From an uncultured Collinsella sp. (GTDB taxonomy: Bacteria; Actinomycetota; Coriobacteriia; Coriobacteriales; Coriobacteriaceae), in NCBI GenBank assembly GCA_900543275.1, contig UQQL01000010.1, forward strand, positions 1 to 40,347: 40,347 nucleotides of DNA, given 5' to 3'. The notes beneath the pieces were generated by a model that was not told the DNA's origin, did not search any database, and saw only the letters and a program-made list of their open reading frames with translations. This document shows positions 32,747 to 40,231 of the stretch, one piece after another. Each line of letters starts with the position of its first letter. Position 1 is the stretch's first letter. The position numbers and the translations under genes are program-made.

Positions 32747-35524
32747 ATGATTCTCAACGGACCGGGAATTAGCTACACCGAGCCCGATATCGGTTCGGAG
32801 TTCGTGCCGCCGCTGCCGGAGCATCCGCGCGAGGCCATCGTCAAGTTGTGCGAGCACTGCACCAACCGCCTGCTGCATCGCGATGAGCTGCTGGGCTACG
32901 AGTACTGGTCGTTTGCCGAGGCCGCAACCGACGAGCAGGCCGAAGTACTCTGCAAGATGAAGATGCGCCGTCCCTATACGCTGCCCGAGATGGTCAAGCT
33001 CACCGGCATGCCCGAGGCAGATATCGAGAAGATGCTCGACGACATGAGCTACACGGGTCTGCTCGAGTACAACTGGGAAAATCCCGAGCGCGCCAAGCAG
33101 TGGGTGCTGCCCATGCTGGTGCCGGGTTCCGCCGAGTTCCTCAACATGCGCGTGAGCCAGCTCGAGGAGCATCCGGTCTATGCCAAGTTCTTTGAACAGG
33201 CATCCAAAGGCCCGCTGTCCCGCGCCACACCGATGGTGCCGCCCGGAGGCGCCGGCATCGGCATGCACGTCATTCCGGTCGAGAAGGCCATTGACGCCGC
33301 GAGCACCTCGGTGCCGATCGAGCATATCGAGCATTGGCTCGACAAATACGATGGCAAATATGCCGCCAGCACCTGCAGCTGCCGCGCGAGCCGTCGCGTG
33401 ATGGGTGAGGGCTGCGCCGACGACCCCGCCGACTGGTGCATCGCCGTGGGCGATATGGCCGACTACGTGGTCGAGACCGATCGTGGCCATTACGTGACCC
33501 GCGACGAGGTTTACGACATCTTGCGCCAGGCCGAGGACAACGGCTTTGTGCACCAGATCACCAACATCGACGGCGAGAACAAGATCTTCGCCATCTGCAA
33601 CTGCAACGTCAACGTGTGCTACGCCCTGCGCACCTCGCAGCTGTTCAACACACCCAACCTGTCGCGCTCGGCCTATGTCGCCAAGGTCGAGAAGGACAAG
33701 TGCGTGGCCTGCGGTCGCTGCGTTGAGGTGTGCCCGGCTGGTGCAGCCAAGCTCGGCCAGAAGCTCTGCAGCAAAAAGGCCGGCGGACAGGTGCCCGAGT
33801 ATCCGCGCCAGGAGCTGCCCGATGCCACCAAGTGGGACCACACCAAGTGGTCGCCCAACTACCGCAACGACAACCGTATCGAGACGCATGAGTCCGGCAC
33901 CGCTCCCTGCAAGACGGCCTGCCCCGCGCACGTTGCCGTTCAGGGCTACTTAAAGCTTGCGGCGCAGGGTCGCTATGACGAGGCGCTGGCGCTCATCAAG
34001 CGTGAGAACCCGCTGCCCGCTATCTGCGGCCGTGTGTGCAACCGCCGCTGTGAGGATGCCTGCACCCGCGGTCGTGTGGACGCCGCCGTGGCTATCGACG
34101 AGGTCAAGAAGTTCATCGCCCAGCGCGATCTGGACGCAGCGACCCGCTATGTCCCACCTGTGGTGACCCCGACGCGTGCCGGCGGCTTCGATCAGAAGAT
34201 CGCCATCATCGGTGCCGGTCCGGCCGGCCTGTCCTGCGCTTTCTACCTGGCCGAGAAGGGCTACAAGCCCGTCGTGTTCGAGAAGAACGAGCGCCCGGGC
34301 GGCATGCTCACCTATGGCATTCCTAGCTATAAGCTGCAGAAGGACGTTATCGAGGCCGAGGTCGAGGTCATTCGCCTGATGGGTGCCGAGTTCCGCTATG
34401 GCGTGGAGGTCGGTCGTGATGTGACGCTCGACGAGCTGCGCGCGCAGGGCTTTAAGGCCTTCTACGTTGCCATTGGCTGCCAGGGCGGCCGCCTCGCCGG
34501 TATTCCGGGCGAGGACGCCGAGGATGTGACGGTGGCTGTCGACTTTTTGCGCGAGGTCAACAGTGGCAAGATCGATGCGCTGCCCGGCCGCACCATCGTG
34601 GTGGGCGGCGGCAACGTTGCTATCGACGTTGCCCGCAACGCCTGCCGTCTGGGTTCCGAGCACGTTGAGATGTTCTGCCTGGAGAACGAGGCACAGATGC
34701 CCGCCAGCGAGGAAGAGCGTCGCGAGGCCATCGAGGACGGCGCGCATATCAGCTGCGGTTGGGGCCCCAAGGAGGTCCACCTGGACGAGGCCGGTCGCGT
34801 ATGTGGCATCACCTTTAAGCGCTGCACACGCGTCTTTGACGACGAGGGCCGTTTTGCGCCCGAGTACGACGAGAGCGACCTGCGCCGCGTCGATGCCGAC
34901 CGCGTGGTCATGTCCATCGGCCAGTCCATTGTGTGGGGCGACCTGCTGGCTGGCTCCAAGGTGGAGCTTGGCCGCGGTCAGGGTGCCCTTGCCGATCCTC
35001 AGACCTACCAGACCGCTGAGCCAGACATCTTTGTGGGCGGCGACGTCTACACCGGTCCGAGTTTTGCCATCGATGCCATCGCCGCCGGTCACGAGGCCGC
35101 CGTGTCCATCCATCGCTTTGTGCAGCCGGGCTCCACACTCACGATCGGCCGCAACCAGCGCCGCTACACCGCGCTTGACCGCGACGACGTCGTGATCGAG
35201 AGCTACGACAACGCGAGCCGCGAGGTTGCCCATGTGGACCGCGAGCGCGAGAAGGCCGCGCCGTTTAGCGAGTACGTCGAGACCTTTACCGAGGAGCAGG
35301 TGCGCGCCGAGACCGCCCGTTGCCTGGGTTGCGGTGCCTCGATCGTCGACCCCAACAAGTGCATCGGCTGCGGCCTGTGCACCACCAAGTGCGCATTCGA
35401 CGCCATCCATCTGGATCGCGACCGCCCCGAGTGCTCCACGATGGTCAAATACGAGCAAAAGCTCCCGAGCCTTGGCAAGTATGCTTTAAAGCGTGCAATC
35501 AAAATCAAGTTCGGTCGTAAATAG
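32747..35524 (+). CDS. multi-domain FAD/Fe-S oxidoreductase with GltD-like core
   Basis: The 925-residue protein combines: a winged-helix-like N-terminal region (about 60-110, RRPYTLPEMVKLTGMPEADIEKML); a cysteine-rich segment (CSCRASRRVMGEGC, then CNCNVNVC); a [4Fe-4S] ferredoxin motif CVACGRCVEVCP from residue 319; a Fer4_20/DPD domain II block (CKTACPAHVAVQGYLK, CGRVCNRRCEDAC); an FAD Rossmann motif IIGAGPAGLSCAFYLAEKG from about 485; an NAD(P) motif VVGGGNVAIDVARNA from about 616; and a C-terminal cluster (CLGCG, then CIGCGLCTTKCAF) from about 858. It resembles the small subunit of glutamate synthase and NfnB-like electron-transfer flavoproteins with extra clusters. Its electron partners are unknown; no glutamate synthase large subunit is nearby. 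I start at ATG 32747 with GAAGGG upstream; the open frame upstream to 32069 only runs through the TetR gene. Confidence 0.9.
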   Translation: MILNGPGISYTEPDIGSEFVPPLPEHPREAIVKLCEHCTNRLLHRDELLGYEYWSFAEAATDEQAEVLCKMKMRRPYTLPEMVKLTGMPEADIEKMLDDMSYTGLLEYNWENPERAKQWVLPMLVPGSAEFLNMRVSQLEEHPVYAKFFEQASKGPLSRATPMVPPGGAGIGMHVIPVEKAIDAASTSVPIEHIEHWLDKYDGKYAASTCSCRASRRVMGEGCADDPADWCIAVGDMADYVVETDRGHYVTRDEVYDILRQAEDNGFVHQITNIDGENKIFAICNCNVNVCYALRTSQLFNTPNLSRSAYVAKVEKDKCVACGRCVEVCPAGAAKLGQKLCSKKAGGQVPEYPRQELPDATKWDHTKWSPNYRNDNRIETHESGTAPCKTACPAHVAVQGYLKLAAQGRYDEALALIKRENPLPAICGRVCNRRCEDACTRGRVDAAVAIDEVKKFIAQRDLDAATRYVPPVVTPTRAGGFDQKIAIIGAGPAGLSCAFYLAEKGYKPVVFEKNERPGGMLTYGIPSYKLQKDVIEAEVEVIRLMGAEFRYGVEVGRDVTLDELRAQGFKAFYVAIGCQGGRLAGIPGEDAEDVTVAVDFLREVNSGKIDALPGRTIVVGGGNVAIDVARNACRLGSEHVEMFCLENEAQMPASEEERREAIEDGAHISCGWGPKEVHLDEAGRVCGITFKRCTRVFDDEGRFAPEYDESDLRRVDADRVVMSIGQSIVWGDLLAGSKVELGRGQGALADPQTYQTAEPDIFVGGDVYTGPSFAIDAIAAGHEAAVSIHRFVQPGSTLTIGRNQRRYTALDRDDVVIESYDNASREVAHVDREREKAAPFSEYVETFTEEQVRAETARCLGCGASIVDPNKCIGCGLCTTKCAFDAIHLDRDRPECSTMVKYEQKLPSLGKYALKRAIKIKFGRK

Positions 35525-35539
35525 GTAACCATGGCGGGT

Positions 35540-35575
35540 AAGGGGACGGCGCAGACTAGATTTCGCCGTCCCCTT
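35540..35575 (+). terminator. hairpin after the oxidoreductase gene
   Basis: AAGGGGACGGCG and CGCCGTCCCCTT form a perfect 12-bp stem with a 12-base loop, followed by GCTTTG. The T-run is poor. It carries the GGGGAC/GTCCCC word and may be a dispersed palindrome serving as terminator. Confidence 0.6.
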
Positions 35576-35620
35576 GCTTTGAGTTTGCATCGCATCAACC
35601 GTTGTTGAAAGGTTTCTACC

Positions 35621-36049
35621 TTGCATGAATTGGGAATCGTTTATCACATCATTCGCGATGTTGAGAACGTGGCGCGCGCCAATGGCGTGCGTCGCGTTTC
35701 GAGCGTGACGTTGCTGTTGGGCGAGGTCTCGGGCGTCGTTCCCGACTTGCTGCTCGACGCTTGGCGCTGGGCAGCAGATAAAAAGCCTATACCCGAGGGC
35801 TCGGAGCTTATCGTGGAGCCCGTTGAGGCCGTGACACATTGCGAGGCATGCGGCCGCGACTATGCGACAGTCGAGCACGGCAAGACCTGCCCTTATTGCG
35901 GCAGCGGCGAGACATACCTGCTGCAGGGCCAGGAGGTCATGATCAAGCAGATCGAGACCCCCGACGAGGACCCGGCGGACGCTGCCCCCGACGGCCTCTC
36001 CGACGCTCCCGACGCCGTCGACGCCGCCAACCCCCTTCACATCGCCTAA
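35621..36049 (+). CDS. hypA: nickel metallochaperone HypA
   Basis: HypA delivers nickel to the hydrogenase large subunit with HypB. The 142-residue protein reads MHELGIVYHI when started at the TTG at 35621. His2 and Glu3 are essential for nickel binding in this family, so the unusual TTG start is well supported; GAAAGG lies eight bases upstream. The zinc site is CEAC...CPYC (residues about 75-95). A 25-residue acidic/proline tail (DEDPADAAPDGLSDAPD...) is longer than usual. It is 28 kb from hypCDEF and lies just after the oxidoreductase gene, with which it may share a transcript. Confidence 0.95.
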   Translation: MHELGIVYHIIRDVENVARANGVRRVSSVTLLLGEVSGVVPDLLLDAWRWAADKKPIPEGSELIVEPVEAVTHCEACGRDYATVEHGKTCPYCGSGETYLLQGQEVMIKQIETPDEDPADAAPDGLSDAPDAVDAANPLHIA

Positions 36050-36053
36050 CTTG

Positions 36054-36105
36054 GTCGTTGGGGACGTTCTTACATGACTAGCCGTTTAAGAACGTCCCCA
36101 ATGAC
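36054..36105. repeat. palindrome with GTTGGGGACGTTCTTA arms after hypA
   Basis: Perfect 15-bp arms (36058-36072 and 36087-36101) extend to 19 bp with one G-U pair; the loop is 14 bases. It starts five bases after the hypA stop. The word GTAGTCATTGGGGACGTT (minus strand of the right arm) recurs, interrupted, at 113-142. Confidence 0.85.
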
Positions 36106-36349
36106 TACTTGCGCTAGATCATAAGTCATGCTATTAGTCAAGTTACGTCTGTTTAAACAAAATAGCGGCAGTACAGGCGCATTCGCCTTGCCTAAAATCG
36201 ATAGTAATGAACAGCCTGCTTGTATCTGCAAAATGCATGGCTTGATGAACGACGCCTTGGCGGGTAATGAGTCAAAAAAGCGGCAACGTAATCAACTTGT
36301 AACAAACCTAGACGTTTAAACAAATAATCCAACCTTTTGCGGATTCAGC

Positions 36350-36355
36350 TATAAT
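36350..36355 (+). promoter_or_regulatory. -10 box of the PTS operon
   Basis: A perfect TATAAT lies 71 bp before the IIAB ATG; the region 17-18 bp upstream (AATCCAA) is a poor -35, so activation is likely. I found no clear sigma-54 -24/-12 pair. Confidence 0.45.
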
Positions 36356-36425
36356 TCCACAATCCAAACAGGTATACTTCGTTCATGTCGTGTAGGAAAT
36401 ACGTAGACAAAAAGGAGGTTATGTG

Positions 36426-37415
36426 ATGGTAAGTATTGTTCTTGCTAGCCATGGTGACTTGGCGGCTGGAATCAAGCAGACGGGCTCGATGGTCTTTGGC
36501 GATCAGCCGTCTGTTGCCGTGGTCTCGCTCGAGCCGAGCATGGGCCCCGACGACTTCCGTGCCAAGGTCGAGGAGGCAATCGCTTCCTTCGAGGACCAGG
36601 AGCAGGTGCTCTTCCTCGTTGATCTGTGGGGCGGCACGCCGTTCAACCAGATCAGCGGGCTCATCGAGGGCCACGATTCCTGGGCTATCGTCACCGGTGT
36701 CAACCTGCCTATGCTCATCGAGGCATATTCGCAGCGCTTTGACGCAAAGAACACTGCACATGCGATCGCAAAACATCTCGTGACTGAGGCTAAGGCCGGC
36801 GTGCGCGTCAAGCCCGAGTCTCTGGAGCCCGAGGAGAAGAAGCCGGCTGCGGCCGCCGCTGCTCCTGCGGGTGCCATTCCTCCGGGAACGGTGATCGGCG
36901 ACGGGCACATCAAGATCGCCCACGTCCGTATCGACACGCGCCTGCTGCATGGTCAGGTGGCCACCACGTGGACCAAGCAGATCAACCCCAACCGCATCAT
37001 CGTGGTCTCCGACGGCGTTGCTCACGACGAGCTCCGCAAGACCATGATCGAGCAGGCTGCCCCTCCGGGAGTCCACGCCAACGTCGTGCCTATCAAGAAG
37101 ATGGCCGAGGTCGTCAAGGACACGCGCTTTGGCGACACCAAGGCGATGCTGCTGTTCGAGAACCCGCAGGATCTGCTCAGGGCCATCGAGGCCGGCGTCG
37201 ACATCAAGGAAGCCAACATCGGTTCCATGGCCCACTCCAAGGGCAAGGTCGTCGTCACTAACGCTGTCGCTATGGGCGATGACGATGTCAAGACCATCGA
37301 GGCTCTCAAGGCCAAGGGCGTCAAGTTCGAGGTCCGCAAGGTTCCTTCGGATTCCTCCGAGGATCTCGACGCCATGTTGAAGAAAGCTAAGGCCGAACTG
37401 GCCGCTCAAGCATAG
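36426..37415 (+). CDS. manX: PTS mannose-family transporter EIIAB
   Basis: This cytoplasmic protein carries phosphate from HPr to the sugar. The 329-residue chain has an EIIA domain (about 1-125) with active His9 in IVLASHGDLAAG, an alanine/proline linker (about 137-155, EEKKPAAAAAAPAGAIP), and an EIIB domain (about 160-329) with active His175 in RIDTRLLHGQVATTW. AAAGGAGG lies seven bases before ATG 36426; a GTG one codon earlier is the rival. First gene of the operon. The family imports mannose, glucose, fructose or amino sugars; substrate is not predictable. Confidence 0.95.
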   Translation: MVSIVLASHGDLAAGIKQTGSMVFGDQPSVAVVSLEPSMGPDDFRAKVEEAIASFEDQEQVLFLVDLWGGTPFNQISGLIEGHDSWAIVTGVNLPMLIEAYSQRFDAKNTAHAIAKHLVTEAKAGVRVKPESLEPEEKKPAAAAAAPAGAIPPGTVIGDGHIKIAHVRIDTRLLHGQVATTWTKQINPNRIIVVSDGVAHDELRKTMIEQAAPPGVHANVVPIKKMAEVVKDTRFGDTKAMLLFENPQDLLRAIEAGVDIKEANIGSMAHSKGKVVVTNAVAMGDDDVKTIEALKAKGVKFEVRKVPSDSSEDLDAMLKKAKAELAAQA

Positions 37416-37433
37416 TAAAGGAGGGTCCGATAC

Positions 37434-38252
37434 ATGTCTGCAATCACTATTCTGCTTGTTGCGATTGTCGCGTTGCTTGCCGGTATGGAAGGCATTCTGG
37501 ATGAGTTCCAGTTCCATCAGCCGCTCGTGGCATGCACGCTTATCGGTCTCGTAACCGGTCACCTTCAGGAGGGCATCCTCCTGGGCGGTTCGCTCCAGAT
37601 GATGGCCCTTGGCTGGGCTAACGTCGGCGCCGCCGTCGCGCCTGACGCCGCTCTGGCCTCGGTCGCTTCTTCGATCATCATGGTGCTCGCCCTCAACGGT
37701 GGCGCCACCGATTCGGCCAAGGCCGTTACCGCCGCCATCGCCGTCGCCGTCCCGCTGTCGGTCGCTGGTCTGTTCCTGACCATGATCTGCCGTACCCTGG
37801 CTACCGCTATGGTTCACGCCATGGACGCCTGCGCCGAGAAGGGCGACTTCGCCGGCATCGAGCGTTGGCAGTACGCCGGCATCCTCATGCAGGGTGTTCG
37901 TATCGCCATCCCGGCAGTACTTCTGTGCATCATCCCGGCCGAGGCCGTTACCAACGCGCTTAACGCTATGCCCGATTGGCTGTCCGGCGGCATGGCTGTC
38001 GGCGGCGGCATGGTCGCTTCCGTCGGTTACGCCATGGTCATCAACATGATGGCCACCAAGGAGACCTGGCCGTTCTTCATCCTCGGCTTTGTCCTTGCTG
38101 CCATCCCTCAGCTCACGCTGATCGCCCTTGGCCTCATCGGCATCTCCCTTGCCCTCATCTACCTTGGCCTTAAGGATCTGGCCAAGCAGGGTGGCGGCAT
38201 GGGCGGTGGCTCCGGTGACCCGCTCGGCGACATTCTGAACGATTACGAGTAG
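37434..38252 (+). CDS. manY: PTS mannose-family transporter EIIC
   Basis: The 272-residue membrane protein forms the sugar path with EIID. It has several hydrophobic spans (for example ITILLVAIVALLAGMEGILDEF, AVAVPLSVAGLFLTMICRTLA, LTLIALGLIGISLALIYLGL) and the family segment LVTGHLQEGILLGGSLQMMALGWANVGAAVAPDAALAS. AAAGGAGG precedes the ATG. It lies 18 bp after EIIAB. Confidence 0.95.
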   Translation: MSAITILLVAIVALLAGMEGILDEFQFHQPLVACTLIGLVTGHLQEGILLGGSLQMMALGWANVGAAVAPDAALASVASSIIMVLALNGGATDSAKAVTAAIAVAVPLSVAGLFLTMICRTLATAMVHAMDACAEKGDFAGIERWQYAGILMQGVRIAIPAVLLCIIPAEAVTNALNAMPDWLSGGMAVGGGMVASVGYAMVINMMATKETWPFFILGFVLAAIPQLTLIALGLIGISLALIYLGLKDLAKQGGGMGGGSGDPLGDILNDYE

Positions 38253-38268
38253 GAGGGGAGTGATACAT

Positions 38269-39189
38269 ATGGCAGAGAACAAGATTCAGCTCACCAAGGC
38301 TGACCGTAAGAAGGTTTGCTTCCGTCATCAGTTCCTTCAGGGCTCGTGGAACTACGAGCGTATGCAGAACGGCGGCTGGTGCTTCGCAATGATCCCTGCG
38401 ATCAAGAAGCTCTACACCAGCAAGGATGACCAGATTGCCGCTCTTAAGCGCCACCTGGAGTTCTATAACACCCACCCCTATGTTTCCGCCCCCGTCATTG
38501 GCGTTACCCTCGCCCTCGAGGAGGAGCGCGCCAACGGTGCTCCGATTGACGACGTCGCCATTCAGGGCGTCAAGGTCGGTATGATGGGCCCGCTCGCCGG
38601 CGTCGGCGACCCCGCCTTCTGGTTCACCCTTCGCCCGATTCTGGGTGCACTGGGCGCTTCCCTGGCCCTGTCCGGCAGCATCGCCGGTCCGCTGCTGTTC
38701 TTCTTCGCGTGGAACATCATCCGTTACGCCTTCCTGTGGTACACGCAGGAGTTTGGCTACAAGGTCGGCTCCTCCATCGCCAAGGACCTCTCCGGCGGTC
38801 TGATGGGCAAGGTCACCGAGGGTGCTTCCATCCTGGGTATGTTCATCATCGGCGCCCTGGTCGAGCGCTGGGTGTCCATCTCCTTCACCCCGGTCGTCTC
38901 CAAGGTCACGCAGTCCGCTGGCGCCTATATCGACTGGGCCAACCTGCCCGCCGGTTCTGAGGGCATCAAGCAGGCATTGACGATGTACAGCTCTGTCGGT
39001 GCCAACGCACTCGACCCGGTGAAGGTCACCACGCTTCAGGCCAACCTCGATCAGCTCATCCCCGGCCTTGCCGCCGTGTGCCTGACCCTTCTGGTCTGCA
39101 AGCTCCTCAAGAAGAAGGTCAGCCCGATCGTCATCATCCTGGCTCTCTTCGCCGTCGGCATCATCGGTCGCGTCTGCGGCTTCATGTAA
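38269..39189 (+). CDS. manZ: PTS mannose-family transporter EIID
   Basis: The 306-residue protein has the typical hydrophilic N-terminus (FRHQFLQGSWNYERMQNGGWCFAMIPAIKKLY, then LKRHLEFYNTHPYVSAPVIGVTLALEEERANG), VKVGMMGPLAGVGDPAFWFTLRPI, a set of membrane spans and a hydrophobic C-terminal end. I use ATG 38269; AGGAGGGGAG lies upstream, and a GTG at 38260 is possible. It follows EIIC by 16 bp. Confidence 0.95.
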   Translation: MAENKIQLTKADRKKVCFRHQFLQGSWNYERMQNGGWCFAMIPAIKKLYTSKDDQIAALKRHLEFYNTHPYVSAPVIGVTLALEEERANGAPIDDVAIQGVKVGMMGPLAGVGDPAFWFTLRPILGALGASLALSGSIAGPLLFFFAWNIIRYAFLWYTQEFGYKVGSSIAKDLSGGLMGKVTEGASILGMFIIGALVERWVSISFTPVVSKVTQSAGAYIDWANLPAGSEGIKQALTMYSSVGANALDPVKVTTLQANLDQLIPGLAAVCLTLLVCKLLKKKVSPIVIILALFAVGIIGRVCGFM

Positions 39190-39245
39190 GCACGCTTCGG
39201 CTTAAGACCGAGAGTTGCTAGGCAAGGGCTTTTGAGCCATTGAAA

Positions 39246-39293
39246 CGGACCGCACCCGGTGGGTACACTGGATGCGGTCCGATTGTTTTATTT
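39246..39293 (+). terminator. terminator between EIID and DUF956 gene
   Basis: CGGACCGCACCCGGTG (39246-39261) pairs with 39266-39281 over 16 positions (one mismatch, one G-U), 4-base loop, followed by ATTGTTTTATTT. The ribosome site of the next gene starts just after it, so expression of that gene would depend on read-through. Confidence 0.8.
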
Positions 39294-39309
39294 GGAGGGC
39301 GAGGCGCGT

Positions 39310-39708
39310 ATGGCGCAATCTCAGAACAGCACGGTCGATCTGGCAACGCCGGCAACCTGCCTGATGGGGCTTACCAGTCACGGTAACGTGATGGTGGGCA
39401 ATAAGGCGTTTGAGTACTATAACGAGCGCAATCCCGAGGATTATATCCAAATCCCGTGGGACGAGGTCGACTATATTGCCGCCGAGGTTTTGCGCGGCAC
39501 CAAGAAGATTACGCGTTTTGCCATCTTTACCAAAGAGAATGGCCACTTTACGTTTTCGACGCGCAATGACAAGGAAACGCTTCGCGCGGTGCGTAAGTAC
39601 ATTGACGAGGACAAGCTCGTTCGTTCGCCCGACTTTATCGATGTGACGGCCAAGGGCGCCAAGAGCATCCCCTCCGTCATCAAGAACCTTTTCCACAAAG
39701 GCAACTAG
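39310..39708 (+). CDS. manO: DUF956 family protein (ManO-like), PTS-associated
   Basis: The 132-residue protein fits DUF956, found beside mannose-family PTS genes; ManO is reported as a regulator of the man operon in lactic acid bacteria. It shows TPATCLMGLTSHGNVMVGNKAFEYYNERNPEDYIQIPWDEVDYIAAEV and FTKENGHFTFSTRNDKETLRAVRKYI. No membrane segment or HTH is visible. ATG 39310 has GGAGGGCGAGG upstream; a 39259 start would include the terminator stem. It is the last gene of the PTS cluster. Confidence 0.88.
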   Translation: MAQSQNSTVDLATPATCLMGLTSHGNVMVGNKAFEYYNERNPEDYIQIPWDEVDYIAAEVLRGTKKITRFAIFTKENGHFTFSTRNDKETLRAVRKYIDEDKLVRSPDFIDVTAKGAKSIPSVIKNLFHKGN

Positions 39709-39733
39709 CCATTAAAGAGCGCCCCCCTAAAGT

Positions 39734-39932
39734 GGGACGCGGTTTCCCATGAGGCTCGATCGGGAAAGTGCATCCCGGTTCGAGTGCCGATTGCGGGATG
39801 TAGTTTCCGGAACGGGCCCGTTTGGGAAACCGTGTCCCGTTTCGAGTCGAAATTCTGGGACACAGTTTCCCAGCGAGGTCCCATGGGGAAAGTCTGACCC
39901 AGAATTTGCCTGGATAGTGGGACGCACTTTCC
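39734..39932. repeat. alternating inverted 14-mer array, locus 3 (7 units)
   Basis: Units lie at 39734 (+), 39763 (-), 39795 (+), 39825 (-), 39857 (+), 39887 (-) and 39919 (+), each 14 bp. Start distances are 29, 32, 30, 32, 30 and 32. Plus units: GGGACGCGGTTTCC, GGGATGTAGTTTCC, GGGACACAGTTTCC, GGGACGCACTTTCC. Minus units: GGAAAGTGCATCCC, GGAAACCGTGTCCC, GGAAAGTCTGACCC. It starts 25 bp after the DUF956 gene and ends 80 bp before the tRNA gene. Reading frames through it are repeats, not genes. Confidence 0.85.
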
Positions 39933-40012
39933 GGAGGGCTGTTCCACCGCAACTTCGAAGAGTGGCTACACGCTGCATCACAACGTGTAAATCTGCTACA
40001 CTAGTACAACAT

Positions 40013-40088
40013 GCCTCCGTAGCTCAGGGGATAGAGCACCGCTCTCCTAAAGCGGGTGTCGACGGTTCGAATCCGCCCGGGGGCACCA
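40013..40088 (+). tRNA. tRNA-Arg (anticodon CCU), CCA encoded
   Basis: The 76-base gene folds as a full cloverleaf: acceptor GCCTCCG with CGGGGGC (one G-U), D-arm AGCTCAGGGGATAGAGC, anticodon stem CCGCT/AGCGG around loop CTCCTAA giving anticodon CCT, variable loop GTGTC, and T-arm with loop TTCGAAT. The CCA end is encoded. It reads rare AGG arginine codons. A terminator follows ten bases later. Confidence 0.95.
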
Positions 40089-40097
40089 GAAGATTAT

Positions 40098-40130
40098 AAC
40101 GGCGTCGCGAGAGCGGCGCCGTTTCTGGTT
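40098..40130 (+). terminator. terminator after tRNA-Arg
   Basis: AACGGCGTCGC-GAGA-GCGGCGCCGTT, 11-bp stem with one G-U and a GNRA tetraloop, followed by TCTGGTTT. Confidence 0.75.
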
Positions 40131-40143
40131 TGTGGGAGCTGCC

Positions 40144-40169
40144 GACGGATTAGGACCGTCGACACCCGC
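40144..40169 (-). repeat. inverted partial copy of tRNA-Arg
   Basis: Read on the minus strand, these 26 bases match the tRNA from the 3' side of its anticodon stem through the T-arm (40052-40077) at 23 of 26 positions, including 15 identical bases (GCGGGTGTCGACGGT). No cloverleaf can be built around it. Confidence 0.7.
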
Positions 40170-40198
40170 GTCACCAATTTCCCCGCGGGGGGGGAGTT

Positions 40199-40223
40199 TT
40201 CGAATCAGCCCGGGGACACCAGA
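40199..40223 (+). repeat. direct partial copy of the tRNA-Arg 3' end
   Basis: These 25 bases match the T-loop, acceptor strand, CCA and next two bases of the tRNA (40066-40090) at 23 positions. A run of G precedes it. A partial 3' copy of a tRNA is what integration of a genetic element leaves as an attachment site, but no integrase is in view. Confidence 0.65.
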
Positions 40224-40231
40224 GATTGATC

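Larger units (their letters stand above)
36050..36425. other. AT-rich intergenic region before the PTS operon
   Basis: It holds the palindrome at 36054-36105, two GTTTAAACAAA copies (36151 and 36314), and the PTS promoter. A 63-codon frame at 36128-36319 has no ribosome site or similarity I know, and I do not call it a gene. Confidence 0.55.

Noticed and set aside
33950..35458. 502-residue minus-strand frame opposite the oxidoreductase
   Set aside because: Shadow frame; the plus-strand protein has full cofactor motifs.
36128..36319. 63-residue gene before the PTS operon
   Set aside because: No ribosome site, no recognisable protein, codon use unlike neighbours; best read as AT-rich leader DNA.
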